NCBI GenBank assembly: GCA_034211115.1
Contig: JAXHTH010000230.1
Coordinates: 1 to 27,882, forward strand
Direction: 5' to 3'
DNA length: 27,882 nucleotides
Origin: JAXHTH01 sp034211115
GTDB taxonomy: Bacteria; Planctomycetota; Phycisphaerae; Phycisphaerales; SM1A02
Made by a program: the position numbers and the translations under genes. Below, one piece after another: positions 1 through 6,632 of this stretch. The notes under the pieces are model-generated. The model was not told the origin of the DNA. It did no database searches and worked only from the letters and a program-made list of their open reading frames with translations. The number at the start of each line of letters is the position of its first letter. The first letter of the stretch is position 1.

Positions 1-975
1 ACCCTGGCCACCGAGCAGTTCCCCGCCACGCTGGGGGATCTGTATCACGGCCAGCAACTCATCGTTGCCGGCCGCTTCGCCGACGGGCAGACCGGTCCCG
101 TGAAGCTCACGGCCGACCGCGCCGGCGAGCGGATCGAGTACGTCTGGCCCGAGGTGGCCTTCACCCATTCCTCCGCGGCCGAGTATGTCCCGGCCGTCTG
201 GGCCGGGCGGAAGATCGCCTACCTGATCGACCAGATCCGCGCCCACGGCGAAACGGACGAGATGGTCGGAGAGATCCTCGCGCTCAGCCAGGAGTACGGG
301 ATCCAGACGCCGTATTCGAGCTGGCTGGTGGTGCCCGAGCGGTACGTTCACGCGCCCGGCGGACCGCCGCGACGCTTGCCGCCCGGACTTGACAGGCGGC
401 TCGAAGGCGGGCTCGGGGCCGGCGGCGGAGCCCGCGGCGTGCCCAGTCGGCAGACGCAGCAGCAACGCCTCGGCGGCGTGGTGCCGGACGGCTCGATCCA
501 CGGTGAGGCGGGCGTGGAGGCCCCGGCCGGTCCCGAGGCCACCTACGGCGACGAATACGGCGGGATCGATCTCCTTTTCGCCGGCGAGGCGGTTACCGAG
601 GAGGCCGGCGAGGCGGCGAACCTCATTGCCCGCAAGAACGCGGCCCTGCGGGACCTCCGCAGCCGCGACGCGGGGCGAATGGACCGTAAGACCCTGCTGT
701 ACCAGAAGTTAGGTGATCGATGGTACAACCGCATCGGCACCTTCCTCGTCGATGAGACCTTCGGCGAGGACACCGAAATCACCGTCGTCCGGTTCGCCTC
801 TGAGGCGTATTTCGAGCTCGTCCGGAGATGTCCGGAGCTCCGGCCGGCCCTCGCCGCCAGCCCCCGCGTCGTAGTCATGGTGGCCGAGGGGCAGGCGATT
901 CTGGTTTCTGATCGGGTCGGTGAGGAAGCATTTTCGGATGAGCAAAGGAAACAAATCGGGTTCGACGAGCGTTAA
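1..975 (+). CDS. VIT/VWA-domain protein, C-terminal part (5' end outside window)
   Basis: The reading frame is open from base 1 to the TAA at 973-975, so the gene starts upstream of the window; the GTG at 100 is an internal codon. What is visible resembles the C-terminal part of bacterial VIT plus von Willebrand factor A proteins (inter-alpha-trypsin-inhibitor heavy-chain-like): a beta-rich LYHGQQLIVAGRF segment, the helical AGRKIAYLIDQIRAHGE segment, then QEYGIQTPYSSWLVVPE, which matches the family motif 'Y.I.TPYTS.LV'. A Gly/Pro/Ala-rich linker follows (about bases 350-540), then a terminal region ending FASEAYFELVRRCPELRP and VVVMVAEGQAILVSD, also typical of these proteins. Members are usually exported or membrane-associated, but that cannot be judged without the N-terminus. 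The metal-binding MIDAS motif would lie upstream. Family assignment is by recalled pattern only. Confidence 0.72.
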   Translation, partial: TLATEQFPATLGDLYHGQQLIVAGRFADGQTGPVKLTADRAGERIEYVWPEVAFTHSSAAEYVPAVWAGRKIAYLIDQIRAHGETDEMVGEILALSQEYGIQTPYSSWLVVPERYVHAPGGPPRRLPPGLDRRLEGGLGAGGGARGVPSRQTQQQRLGGVVPDGSIHGEAGVEAPAGPEATYGDEYGGIDLLFAGEAVTEEAGEAANLIARKNAALRDLRSRDAGRMDRKTLLYQKLGDRWYNRIGTFLVDETFGEDTEITVVRFASEAYFELVRRCPELRPALAASPRVVVMVAEGQAILVSDRVGEEAFSDEQRKQIGFDER

Positions 976-1099
976 ACCCTTGCACACACGCAAGTCAGCA
1001 AGTCAGTCCTTCTCCCTTCCCTCCCCCCACACGGCCTGGCCGGCTCACGCCGACTGGGCTGTTTTCTTTGCGCCGGCTCGCGGCGGAGATATCGCCGAT

Positions 1100-1132
1100 G
1101 AGCGAGCCCGGCCGTCCTCGGTTCGGGCGGCC
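1100..1132 (+). repeat. REP-like palindromic element R1 (left half of pair 1)
   Basis: A GAGCGAGCC box is followed by a hairpin GGCCG-TCCT-CGGTT and a GGGCGGCC tail. It is inverted relative to the copy at 1185-1217, with a 52-base spacer. The pair sits between the convergent 3' ends of the VIT/VWA gene and the alcohol dehydrogenase. The spacer holds its own hairpin (CTTGCGC/GCGCGAG around 1154-1172). Confidence 0.8.
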
Positions 1133-1184
1133 CTCGGACGATCCCGGGCTCTGCCTTGCGCGACCTGCGCGAGTGGTGGTCGGA

Positions 1185-1217
1185 GGCCGCCCGGCTCGAG
1201 GACGAGCGGGCTCGCTC
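1185..1217 (-). repeat. REP-like palindromic element R2 (right half of pair 1)
   Basis: Read on the minus strand it is the near-ideal member of the family: GAGCGAGCCC, hairpin GCTCG-TCCT-CGAGC, then CGGGCGGCC. It differs from R1 mainly in the hairpin arms, which change together. It ends 12 bases before the stop of the minus-strand alcohol dehydrogenase. Confidence 0.82.
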
Positions 1218-1229
1218 AAGCCCCAAGCC

Positions 1230-2285
1230 TCAAGCACTCCCCACCTCCAATACCGCCTCACCGCGGATGGCATCGTGCTTGAGCGCGATGAGGGCCTCGT
1301 TCGCCTCCTTCAGGGGGAAGCGCTGGGTATGCGTGGTGACGTTCGCCGCCGCGGCCTCCTCGAGGAAGTTGCGGCCGTCGGCGCGCGTGTTGTTCGCCAC
1401 CGAGCGGATGAGGCGCTCCTGGTAGAGCAGCTCGTATCGGATCGGCGGCGTGGGCGTCATGTAGATCCCGCCGCACACGAGCGACCCGCCTCGCTGAAGC
1501 GCCTCCAGCGCGGGCGGGATGATCTCGCCGGCGGGGGCGAAGATGATCGCAGCATCGAGCTTCACCGGCGGGGCATCGAACGTGTCACCGACCCATGTTG
1601 CGCCCAGCTCTGATGCGAGTTTCTGATGTCGCTCGCGATCGCGCGTGCAGACGTACACATCCGCCCCGCGGTGGCGGGCGATCTGGATGGCGATGTGCCC
1701 GGCGGCGCCGAAGCCGTAGAGGCCAAGCTTCGCGCCGTGCCATTCTTCGATGCCGCACTGCCGCAGGCAGCGGTAGCCGATGATCCCCGCGCACAGCAGC
1801 GGCGCGACCTGGTGATCGTCCAGCGCCTGCGGCAGGGGATAGACGAACTCCGCCGGGGCGACGACGTACTCGGCGAACCCGCCCTGCCTCGTCCAGCCGG
1901 TGAACTCGGCGTTCTCGCAGAGGTTCTCCTGGCCGCTCGTGCAGAAGCGGCAGGCGCCGCACGTGCAGTGCAGCCACGCGACACCCACCCGCGTGCCGAT
2001 CGTTACTCCCCTCTCCCCTTGAGAGAGGGGTCGGGGGTGAGGGTCCCTCGATTTCGGACCGACCTCGACAACCTCGCCGACAATCTGATGCCCCGGGATG
2101 ATCGGCATCACCTGCCGTTTCTGATCGAGTTCGCCTTCGATGACGTGCAGATCGGTCCGGCACACGCCGCACACGTGGACCTTGATGAGCACCTCGCCCC
2201 TTCCGGGGGCGGGGGTGTCCACCTCCGTGTACTGGAGCGGCTTCTCGGTGATGGGCTGTATTTCATTCAGGATGCAGGCTTTCAT
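1230..2285 (-). CDS. Zinc-dependent alcohol dehydrogenase with an in-frame repeat insertion
   Basis: Medium-chain (MDR) zinc alcohol dehydrogenase, resembling the CAD2-type bacterial subgroup; it should oxidise or reduce an alcohol/aldehyde with NAD(P)(H) in the cytoplasm. Counting from the ATG at 2285, the catalytic zinc site is in CGVCRTDLH (near residues 39-47) and PGHQIVG (near 64-70), and four structural-zinc cysteines are in CTCGACRFC...C (near 107-123). The Rossmann loop is GLYGFGAAGH. The ATG at 2285 is preferred to the GTG at 2294 because the family usually begins MKA and a TACGAT box lies at 2295-2300. Between GEVVEVGP and TIGTRVGVAW there is an extra stretch containing DPHPRPLSQGERG, the translation of a widespread palindromic repeat (2004-2047). 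The substrate cannot be told. Transcribed divergently from the SDR gene at 2339. Confidence 0.93.
   Translation of the reverse strand: MKACILNEIQPITEKPLQYTEVDTPAPGRGEVLIKVHVCGVCRTDLHVIEGELDQKRQVMPIIPGHQIVGEVVEVGPKSRDPHPRPLSQGERGVTIGTRVGVAWLHCTCGACRFCTSGQENLCENAEFTGWTRQGGFAEYVVAPAEFVYPLPQALDDHQVAPLLCAGIIGYRCLRQCGIEEWHGAKLGLYGFGAAGHIAIQIARHRGADVYVCTRDRERHQKLASELGATWVGDTFDAPPVKLDAAIIFAPAGEIIPPALEALQRGGSLVCGGIYMTPTPPIRYELLYQERLIRSVANNTRADGRNFLEEAAAANVTTHTQRFPLKEANEALIALKHDAIRGEAVLEVGSA
2004..2047 (-). repeat. Palindromic repeat inserted in frame in the alcohol dehydrogenase
   Basis: The DNA has an 8-bp perfect stem (CCCCTCTC at 2008-2015 with GAGAGGGG at 2023-2030, loop CCCTTGA) followed by a C-rich tail on the minus strand. 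The encoded peptide PHPRPLSQGERG is recalled as the read-through product of a common bacterial intergenic repeat. It occupies the loop between the catalytic-zinc and structural-zinc parts of the enzyme and leaves the frame intact. Confidence 0.75.
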
Positions 2286-2294
2286 GACATTCAC

Positions 2295-2300
2295 ATCGTA
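2295..2300 (-). promoter_or_regulatory. -10-like box of the alcohol dehydrogenase
   Basis: TACGAT on the minus strand ends 9 bases before the ATG at 2285. A start point about 7 bases downstream would leave almost no leader. No convincing -35 box was seen. Confidence 0.35.
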
Positions 2301-2326
2301 TCGCGGGCGCGGCGGTCTGTCCCCGC

Positions 2327-2332
2327 TACGAT
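2327..2332 (+). promoter_or_regulatory. -10-like box of the SDR gene
   Basis: TACGAT lies 6 bases before the ATG at 2339, mirroring the TACGAT box of the divergent alcohol dehydrogenase. There is no Shine-Dalgarno sequence, so a leaderless transcript is likely. Confidence 0.38.
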
Positions 2333-2338
2333 GAACGC

Positions 2339-3127
2339 ATGCTTACCGATCTCAACGGCAAAGTGGTGCTCATCACCGGCGCTTCGGGCGGCATCGGCCA
2401 GGCGACGGCCCGGGCGTTCGCCGACGAGGGTTCGCGGCTGGCGCTTCACTATCACACGGGCGATGAGGCCGCTTCGCGGCTTCGCGATTCGATCGATACT
2501 GAAACGGTCATCGTCGGTGCGGACCTGACTTCGGAATCGGACGTTGATGCGATGTTCGCTCGCGTGCTCGATCACTTCGGCCGCGTCGATGCGATCGTCG
2601 TCAACGCGGGCACGTGGGCGAAAGACCACACGCCGGTGCACGAGATGTCGCTGGCCCAATGGCGCGCGATCATCGAGGCCGACCTGACGAGCGCGTTTCT
2701 CACCTGCCGCACTTTTCTGCGGCATCTGAAGGAAGCGCCGCGCGAGCCGGCCTCGATCGTCATGGTCGGTTCGACTGCGGCGATGTTCGGCGAGTCGGGC
2801 AACGCCGAGTACGCCGCCGCGAAGGCGGGCATGGTCTACGGCCTCACGCTGTCGCTGAAGAACGAGATCATCCGCCTTGCGCCGCGCGGACGCGTCAACG
2901 CCGTCTGTCCGGGCTGGGTGGACACGCCGGCGGCGCGGGCGACGATGGGCGATGATCAGTCGATGGACAGGATTCTCTCCACGATCGCGCTGAAGAAAAT
3001 CGCGACGGCCGAGGATTGCGGGCACGCGATCGTGTTTCTCTCATCGGATCGTCTGGCCGGGCACCTCTCCGGTGCGATTCTCCCCGTCGCCGGCGGCATG
3101 GAGGGGCGGGTGTTGCATGAGGAGTGA
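2339..3127 (+). CDS. SDR-family oxidoreductase
   Basis: Classical short-chain dehydrogenase/reductase of 262 residues, the usual length. The cofactor loop TGASGGIG is at residues 13-20, NAG at 89-91, and the catalytic Ser145, Tyr158 and Lys162 are in VGSTAAMFG and the YAAAK motif. The C-terminal segment around FLSSDRLAGHLSGAILPVAGG is the usual substrate and dimer region. It probably acts as an NAD(P)-dependent carbonyl reductase in the cytoplasm, for example on 3-oxoacyl or sugar substrates; the exact substrate is not readable. The ATG at 2339 is chosen because the Rossmann beta strand begins at once. The gene is divergent from the alcohol dehydrogenase (53 bases between starts), so the two may be co-regulated. 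A short GTGATGA-type tandem repeat and REP pair 2 follow its stop. Confidence 0.92.
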   Translation: MLTDLNGKVVLITGASGGIGQATARAFADEGSRLALHYHTGDEAASRLRDSIDTETVIVGADLTSESDVDAMFARVLDHFGRVDAIVVNAGTWAKDHTPVHEMSLAQWRAIIEADLTSAFLTCRTFLRHLKEAPREPASIVMVGSTAAMFGESGNAEYAAAKAGMVYGLTLSLKNEIIRLAPRGRVNAVCPGWVDTPAARATMGDDQSMDRILSTIALKKIATAEDCGHAIVFLSSDRLAGHLSGAILPVAGGMEGRVLHEE

Positions 3128-3150
3128 TGAGTGATCAGTGATGAGTGATG
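3118..3150 (+). repeat. Short GAGTGATGA tandem repeat
   Basis: The SDR stop region runs into several imperfect copies of GAGTGATGA / GATCAGTGATGA, ending where REP element R3 begins. The unit is short and low in complexity; it may be the relic of an element end or simple slippage. Confidence 0.6.
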
Positions 3151-3181
3151 AGCAAGCCGGCTCGTCCTCGAGCCCGGGTGC
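3150..3181 (+). repeat. REP-like palindromic element R3 (left half of pair 2)
   Basis: GAGCAAGCC box, hairpin GGCTCG-TCCT-CGAGCC, then CGGGTGC. It is inverted relative to R4 at 3237-3267 with a 55-base spacer. This pair lies immediately upstream of the transposase pseudogene. Confidence 0.8.
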
Positions 3182-3236
3182 GCGGGGATGTTCACGTGCT
3201 CTCATCGCGCAAGCGGGGGCGTCGGGTGATTCGGCA

Positions 3237-3267
3237 GCACCCGGGGCCGAGGACGGCCCGGCTTGCT
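3237..3267 (-). repeat. REP-like palindromic element R4 (right half of pair 2)
   Basis: On the minus strand: AGCAAGCC box, hairpin GGCCG-TCCT-CGGCC, then CCGGGTGC. Compared with R3 both arms of the hairpin have changed together while pairing is kept. It ends about 31 bases before the first possible start of the transposase pseudogene. Confidence 0.8.
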
Positions 3268-3297
3268 GCGGATCGCAGGCGAGGGATACTCTGCGCC

Positions 3298-3790
3298 ATG
3301 ACGGGGTTCACCGCGGGCATGACGACGTGGTACATCACCTTCGGCACGTACCGCGCGCCTGCACGGCGGAGATCGCTTGACCGTACGTCGCAGCCGCGAC
3401 GAGCCGGGGACGGAGATCGTCGGCCGTGACCCTGACCTGGAAGGGATGAGCCGCAATCCAATGCGCGGAGCGCCTGTTCATCTGACGCGCGAGCAGTGCC
3501 TGTTCGTGCAGGAGATGATCCCTTCACTCTGCGAACGCGGCGGGTGGCGGCTGCGCATCTGCTCGGCGGATCACGATCACGTGCACGTGCTGCTTGACAT
3601 CAACCCCGCCGTGCACGGCGAGAAGGTGCGCCGACTCATCAAGCGCTGGCTCACGCAGGCGATGGATACAAAATGATCCCGCCCAAAGGGCGGACGCTGG
3701 TGGGCGGAACAGGGCTCGAACAAAGCGATCCACGATGAGGCGTATCTCGCGAATGCGTACGAATACATCGAGAAGCAGCGCACGCGATGA
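3298..3790 (+). pseudogene. REP-associated tyrosine transposase (RAYT / Y1_Tnp, IS200-like), broken
   Basis: A single-strand HUH transposase of the REP-associated family, which nicks REP hairpins through one tyrosine. The family-like start WYITFGTYR is read from ATG 3298 or 3319. A frameshift somewhere between 3352 and 3376 then continues as RLHGGDRLTV and on to a WRLRICSADHDHVHVLL segment, whose HVH (3578-3586) is the metal-binding HUH motif. An in-frame TGA at 3674-3676 interrupts the gene. Beyond it, in the same frame, come GGRWWAEQGSNKAIHDE and YLANAYEYIEKQ, where the nucleophilic Tyr should be (probably 3764-3766), then TGA at 3788-3790. Total length fits the family. Two lesions, one separating the HUH motif from the Tyr, suggest a dead gene. 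REP elements lie directly upstream (3150-3267) and downstream (3817-3849), the expected arrangement. Confidence 0.85.
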
Positions 3791-3816
3791 GCAAGCTGCA
3801 CCTGATAATCACGTGG

Positions 3817-3849
3817 GAGCGAGCCCGCTCGTCCCCGAGCCGGGCGACC
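3817..3849 (+). repeat. REP-like palindromic element R5 (single copy)
   Basis: GAGCGAGCCC box, hairpin GCTCG-TCCC-CGAGC, then CGGGCGACC. It lies 27 bases after the transposase pseudogene and 35 bases before the end of the minus-strand mutase gene. No inverted partner was found nearby. Confidence 0.8.
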
Positions 3850-3883
3850 TTCGATCCTCACCTGCTGTCGTTGCGCGCCGACA

Positions 3884-5587
3884 TCACCACTCCGGCCCGC
3901 CGGTGTAGCGGCCGTAGATGTCGGCCATGGCCTGGACCTGTTCGCCGAGCGTGCAGTTGGCCAGCGACGCCTCGACGAGGAACGGCATGACGTTCTTGTC
4001 ATCGCGCGCCGCATCGCGGATCGCATCGAGCGCCCGCTGCACGGCGTCGTGATCGCGGTTCTTCTTGAACGCCTCCAGCCGCTCGCACTGGCCGACTTCG
4101 ACCGAGTGCGGGATCTGGAGGATCTCGACGGAGTGCTCCTCGTTGCCGTCGGTGTAGGCGTTGACACCGACGATGATGCGGTCGCCGGCTTCCATTTCCT
4201 GGCCGAAGCGGTAGCTCGCCTCGGCGATGGAGCGTCGGAAGTATCCCTTGTGGATGCCGCCCACGACACCGCCCATGTCATCGATGTCGCCGATGATGGC
4301 GTTCGCATCCTCTTCCATCCGATCGGTCAGCGCCTCGACGTACCACGACCCGGCGAGCGGATCGACGGTCCGATGCACGCCCGTCTCGTGGGCGAGGATC
4401 TGCTGCGTGCGCAGCGCGACGCGCACGGCCTCGTCGGTGGGCAGGCCGAGCGTCTCATCCATCGAGTCGGTATGGAGGGACTGGCATCCGCCGAGCACGC
4501 CGGCCATCGCCTGGTAGGCCACCCGCGCCACGTTGTTCAAAGGCTGCTGCTCGGTCAGCGAGCAGCCGGCGGTCTGCACGTGCGTGCGCATGAACAGCGA
4601 GCGCTCGCTCTTCGCGCCGTAGCGTTCCTTCATCGCGTGCGCCCAGATCCGCCGTGCAGCGCGGAGCTTGCAGATCTCCTCGAAGAACTCGTTGTGCGCG
4701 TTGAAGAAGAAGCTCAGGCGGGGCGCGAAGGAATCGACATCGAGCCCGCGCTTCAGGCACCACTCGACGTACTCCATCCCGTCGCGGAGGGTGAAGGCGA
4801 GTTCCTGCACCGCGGTCGAGCCCGCCTCGCGGATGTGGTAGCCGCTGATCGAGACGCTGTTCCACCGTGGCACGGACCGGCTCTGAAACTCAATCGTGTC
4901 GACGACGAGCTTGACCGACGCTTCCGGGGGATAGATGAATTCGTTCTGGGCGTGGAATTCCTTGAGGATGTCGTTCTGGATGGTTCCGCCGAGCTTGTTC
5001 CAGTCGAAGCCGCGCTGCCGGGCCATGGCCAGGTACATGCCCCAGATGACGGCGGCGGGTCCGTTGATGGTCTGGCTGACGGTGACCTCCTCGAGGGGGA
5101 TGTCGGCGTAGAGGCGGTGCATGTCCTCGATGGTGCAGACGGCCACGCCGCACCGGCCGACCTCGCCGGCGGAGAGGGGATCGTCGCTGTCGCGTCCCAT
5201 GAGGGTGGGCAGATCGAAGGCGGTGGAGAGGCCGGTCTGGGCCGCCGTGCCCCTCGCGTTCTCCAGCAGGTACTTGAACCGGCGGTTGGTGTCGTCGGCG
5301 CTGCCGAAGCCGGCGAACTGGCGCATCGTCCATAACCGCCCGCGGTACATGTTCTTATGAATGCCGCGGGTGAAGGGGAACACGCCCGGCGTGCCGATCC
5401 GCGGATGCGGGCGGGCCTGATCCTTCGGGTCGGTCGTCTCGATCTTCTCGGGGCCGTAGAGCTCATCGACGACGTAGCCGGAGATGGTGACGGCCTCGGG
5501 ATCGACGCCCTCGGGGCGGGCAGGTGCGGACGTATCGACGGTGGCCGGATCGATGGTGGGTCGAGGCGTGGGGCATTGGGCAGCCAT
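3884..5587 (-). CDS. Coenzyme B12-dependent acyl-CoA mutase, large subunit (isobutyryl-CoA mutase-like)
   Basis: Large subunit of the methylmalonyl-CoA mutase superfamily: 567 residues forming the acyl-CoA-binding TIM barrel, with no C-terminal B12-binding domain, so it needs a separate small subunit that is not in the window. Motifs include TPGVFPFTRGIHKNMY, TMRQFAGFG (near 87-95), GGTIQNDILKEF (200-211), SISGYHIREAG, and TDSMDETLGLPTDEA. In methylmalonyl-CoA mutase the substrate carboxylate is read by a Tyr in TIRQYAG and an Arg in FMVRN; here those places are Phe91 and Gln214 (FHAQN). From recalled literature, Phe/Gln is the signature of isobutyryl-CoA mutase, which interconverts isobutyryl-CoA and n-butyryl-CoA. 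Public annotation would probably say methylmalonyl-CoA mutase. Start: ATG at 5587; the first 30 or so residues are a Pro/Ala-rich extension. Confidence 0.92.
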   Translation of the reverse strand: MAAQCPTPRPTIDPATVDTSAPARPEGVDPEAVTISGYVVDELYGPEKIETTDPKDQARPHPRIGTPGVFPFTRGIHKNMYRGRLWTMRQFAGFGSADDTNRRFKYLLENARGTAAQTGLSTAFDLPTLMGRDSDDPLSAGEVGRCGVAVCTIEDMHRLYADIPLEEVTVSQTINGPAAVIWGMYLAMARQRGFDWNKLGGTIQNDILKEFHAQNEFIYPPEASVKLVVDTIEFQSRSVPRWNSVSISGYHIREAGSTAVQELAFTLRDGMEYVEWCLKRGLDVDSFAPRLSFFFNAHNEFFEEICKLRAARRIWAHAMKERYGAKSERSLFMRTHVQTAGCSLTEQQPLNNVARVAYQAMAGVLGGCQSLHTDSMDETLGLPTDEAVRVALRTQQILAHETGVHRTVDPLAGSWYVEALTDRMEEDANAIIGDIDDMGGVVGGIHKGYFRRSIAEASYRFGQEMEAGDRIIVGVNAYTDGNEEHSVEILQIPHSVEVGQCERLEAFKKNRDHDAVQRALDAIRDAARDDKNVMPFLVEASLANCTLGEQVQAMADIYGRYTGGPEW

Positions 5588-5731
5588 GGTCGAGACTCAT
5601 CGGCAGGGGGCAGGGACATCGTGATCGGGCCGTCGCACCGCGCGACGGCCGAAACGGGGCAGGTGCCCGGCACCGGTATGGTAGCGGAGGGGCGGGCAAA
5701 ATCCGCCGAAAACGGGGACGTCGCCGCCCCC

Positions 5732-5755
5732 GCGAGCCCGGGCGTTCCCGCGCCT
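5732..5755 (+). repeat. Truncated REP-like element
   Basis: GCGAGCCCGGGCG-TTCC-CGCGCC resembles the first two thirds of the family and directly precedes R6. It looks like a decayed or partly duplicated copy. Confidence 0.5.
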
Positions 5756-5786
5756 GTGAGCCCGGGCGTCCTCGCCCCGGGCGGCC
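5756..5786 (+). repeat. REP-like palindromic element R6 (left half of pair 3)
   Basis: GTGAGCCC box, hairpin GGGCG-TCCT-CGCCC, then CGGGCGGCC. It forms an inverted pair with R7 across a 52-base spacer that itself holds the hairpin CCGCGC/GCGCGG (5798-5816). The pair lies upstream of the mutase start and downstream of the lipoprotein gene. Confidence 0.75.
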
Positions 5787-5838
5787 GCCGGAGTGCGCCG
5801 CGCCCCCTTCGCGCGGAGAGCACGGTCGCCGGTCGTGC

Positions 5839-5870
5839 GCCGCCCGGCTCAAGGACGAGCGGGCTCGCTC
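5839..5870 (-). repeat. REP-like palindromic element R7 (right half of pair 3)
   Basis: On the minus strand: GAGCGAGCCC box, hairpin GCTCG-TCCT-TGAGC, then CGGGCGGC. It is almost identical to R2 about 4.6 kb away except for one arm base that gives a wobble pair. Confidence 0.8.
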
Positions 5871-5881
5871 ACCGCTCATCA

Positions 5882-5912
5882 GTGCAAAAGCCCCGCGTTA
5901 CCCCGCGGGGCT
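5882..5912 (-). terminator. Rho-independent terminator of the lipoprotein gene
   Basis: A perfect 9-bp stem AGCCCCGCG (5889-5897) with CGCGGGGCT (5904-5912) and a 6-base loop. On the minus strand it is followed by TTTT. It lies 44 bases after the stop of the minus-strand lipoprotein gene and is the clearest intrinsic terminator in the window. Confidence 0.8.
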
Positions 5913-5955
5913 CGAGGGCGGTCAGCGCTATCAGAGCCTCTCCCGGAGCGGCTTC

Positions 5956-6465
5956 TCAGCCGTCGTAGTTCTTCAGGCCCTTCTGGTCCTCGGGCAGCTC
6001 GCCGCCGGCGGGGGTCCACCAGTCCGGCCGATCCTCCATCTCGTCGGTGCGAAGCGTCCGCTCGGGCGGGACGGCGATGTACTCCGGGCCCTCGCGAAGG
6101 GTGACGTCGATCCGCCGGTTGGCGGCGGCGGGGACGGTCATCACGTTGTGCAGCTTGCCGATGGTGGTCCCCATGTCGAAGATCTCGTAGCGGAGGAGAT
6201 CCGGCGTGTAGACGGGGTCGTCGCCCTTGCCGGCGACGAAGTCCATCGTGAGCTGCTTCCCGGGCGGGATGTCCATCGAGAAGACCACCTCATCGGTCCG
6301 CAGATCGACGACGCGGACCGTCTTGGGCTGCGTCTCGTAGGAGTAGTAGGTGTAGGACCCGCCCGTGTAGGACATCGTCGCCCCGTGGGGGCGGTGGCAG
6401 GCGGGCAACGCGAGGAGGGAGGCGAAGCCGAGGCCGAGGGCGAGCGTGGCGAGTCGTCGGAACAT
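5956..6465 (-). CDS. Small lipoprotein of unknown function
   Basis: A 169-residue protein starting MFRRLATLALGLGFASLLALPAC, a signal peptide ending in a lipobox (LPAC), so it should be exported and lipid-anchored. I do not recognise a named family. The mature part begins HRPHGATMSYTGGSYTYYSYETQPK and then has a beta-rich stretch (VRVVDLRTDEVVFSMDIPPGKQLTMDFV) that suggests a small Ig-like or beta-sandwich fold. The tail (EDRPDWWTPAGGELPEDQKGLKNY) is polar. The start at 6465 is set by AGGAG eight bases upstream; the in-frame ATG at 6561 would add a non-coding-looking Arg/Trp-rich extension. It is transcribed alone, with its own terminator at 5882-5912 and a possible -10 box TACCCT near 6507-6512. 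Confidence 0.8.
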   Translation of the reverse strand: MFRRLATLALGLGFASLLALPACHRPHGATMSYTGGSYTYYSYETQPKTVRVVDLRTDEVVFSMDIPPGKQLTMDFVAGKGDDPVYTPDLLRYEIFDMGTTIGKLHNVMTVPAAANRRIDVTLREGPEYIAVPPERTLRTDEMEDRPDWWTPAGGELPEDQKGLKNYDG

Positions 6466-6632
6466 GTCGGTCACTCCTGATCTCCAGCCGTGACGTGGGG
6501 TCCATGAGGGTACCGCGTGGCGCGGGAAACGCCAACGGGCACCGAGACAGTTATCGGCCAAGGGGCGGCCCGGCTCCGACCAAAATCCGCCCCCGGTCCG
6601 AGAATCCTGGCCGCACCGGTCCCGCGGGCCCG

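Noticed and set aside
2687..2702. A third copy of the second repeat (ACCTGACGAGCGC)
   Set aside because: Only 13 bases match, they are inside the SDR coding sequence (ADLTSAF) and no hairpin is present.
3674..3676. Selenocysteine or readthrough at the in-frame TGA of the transposase
   Set aside because: No hairpin of the bacterial SECIS type is evident and the transposase family does not use selenocysteine; the gene also has a separate frameshift.
4049..5335. A 428-codon open frame antisense to the mutase
   Set aside because: Same shadow effect; low-complexity composition and no recognisable domain.
3884..5587. Methylmalonyl-CoA mutase as the function
   Set aside because: The two residues that read the substrate carboxylate are Phe and Gln, not Tyr and Arg, so the family name alone does not fit the likely substrate.
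1100..5870. A CRISPR array
   Set aside because: The copies are inverted as well as direct, widely spaced by genes and imperfect, and no cas gene is present.
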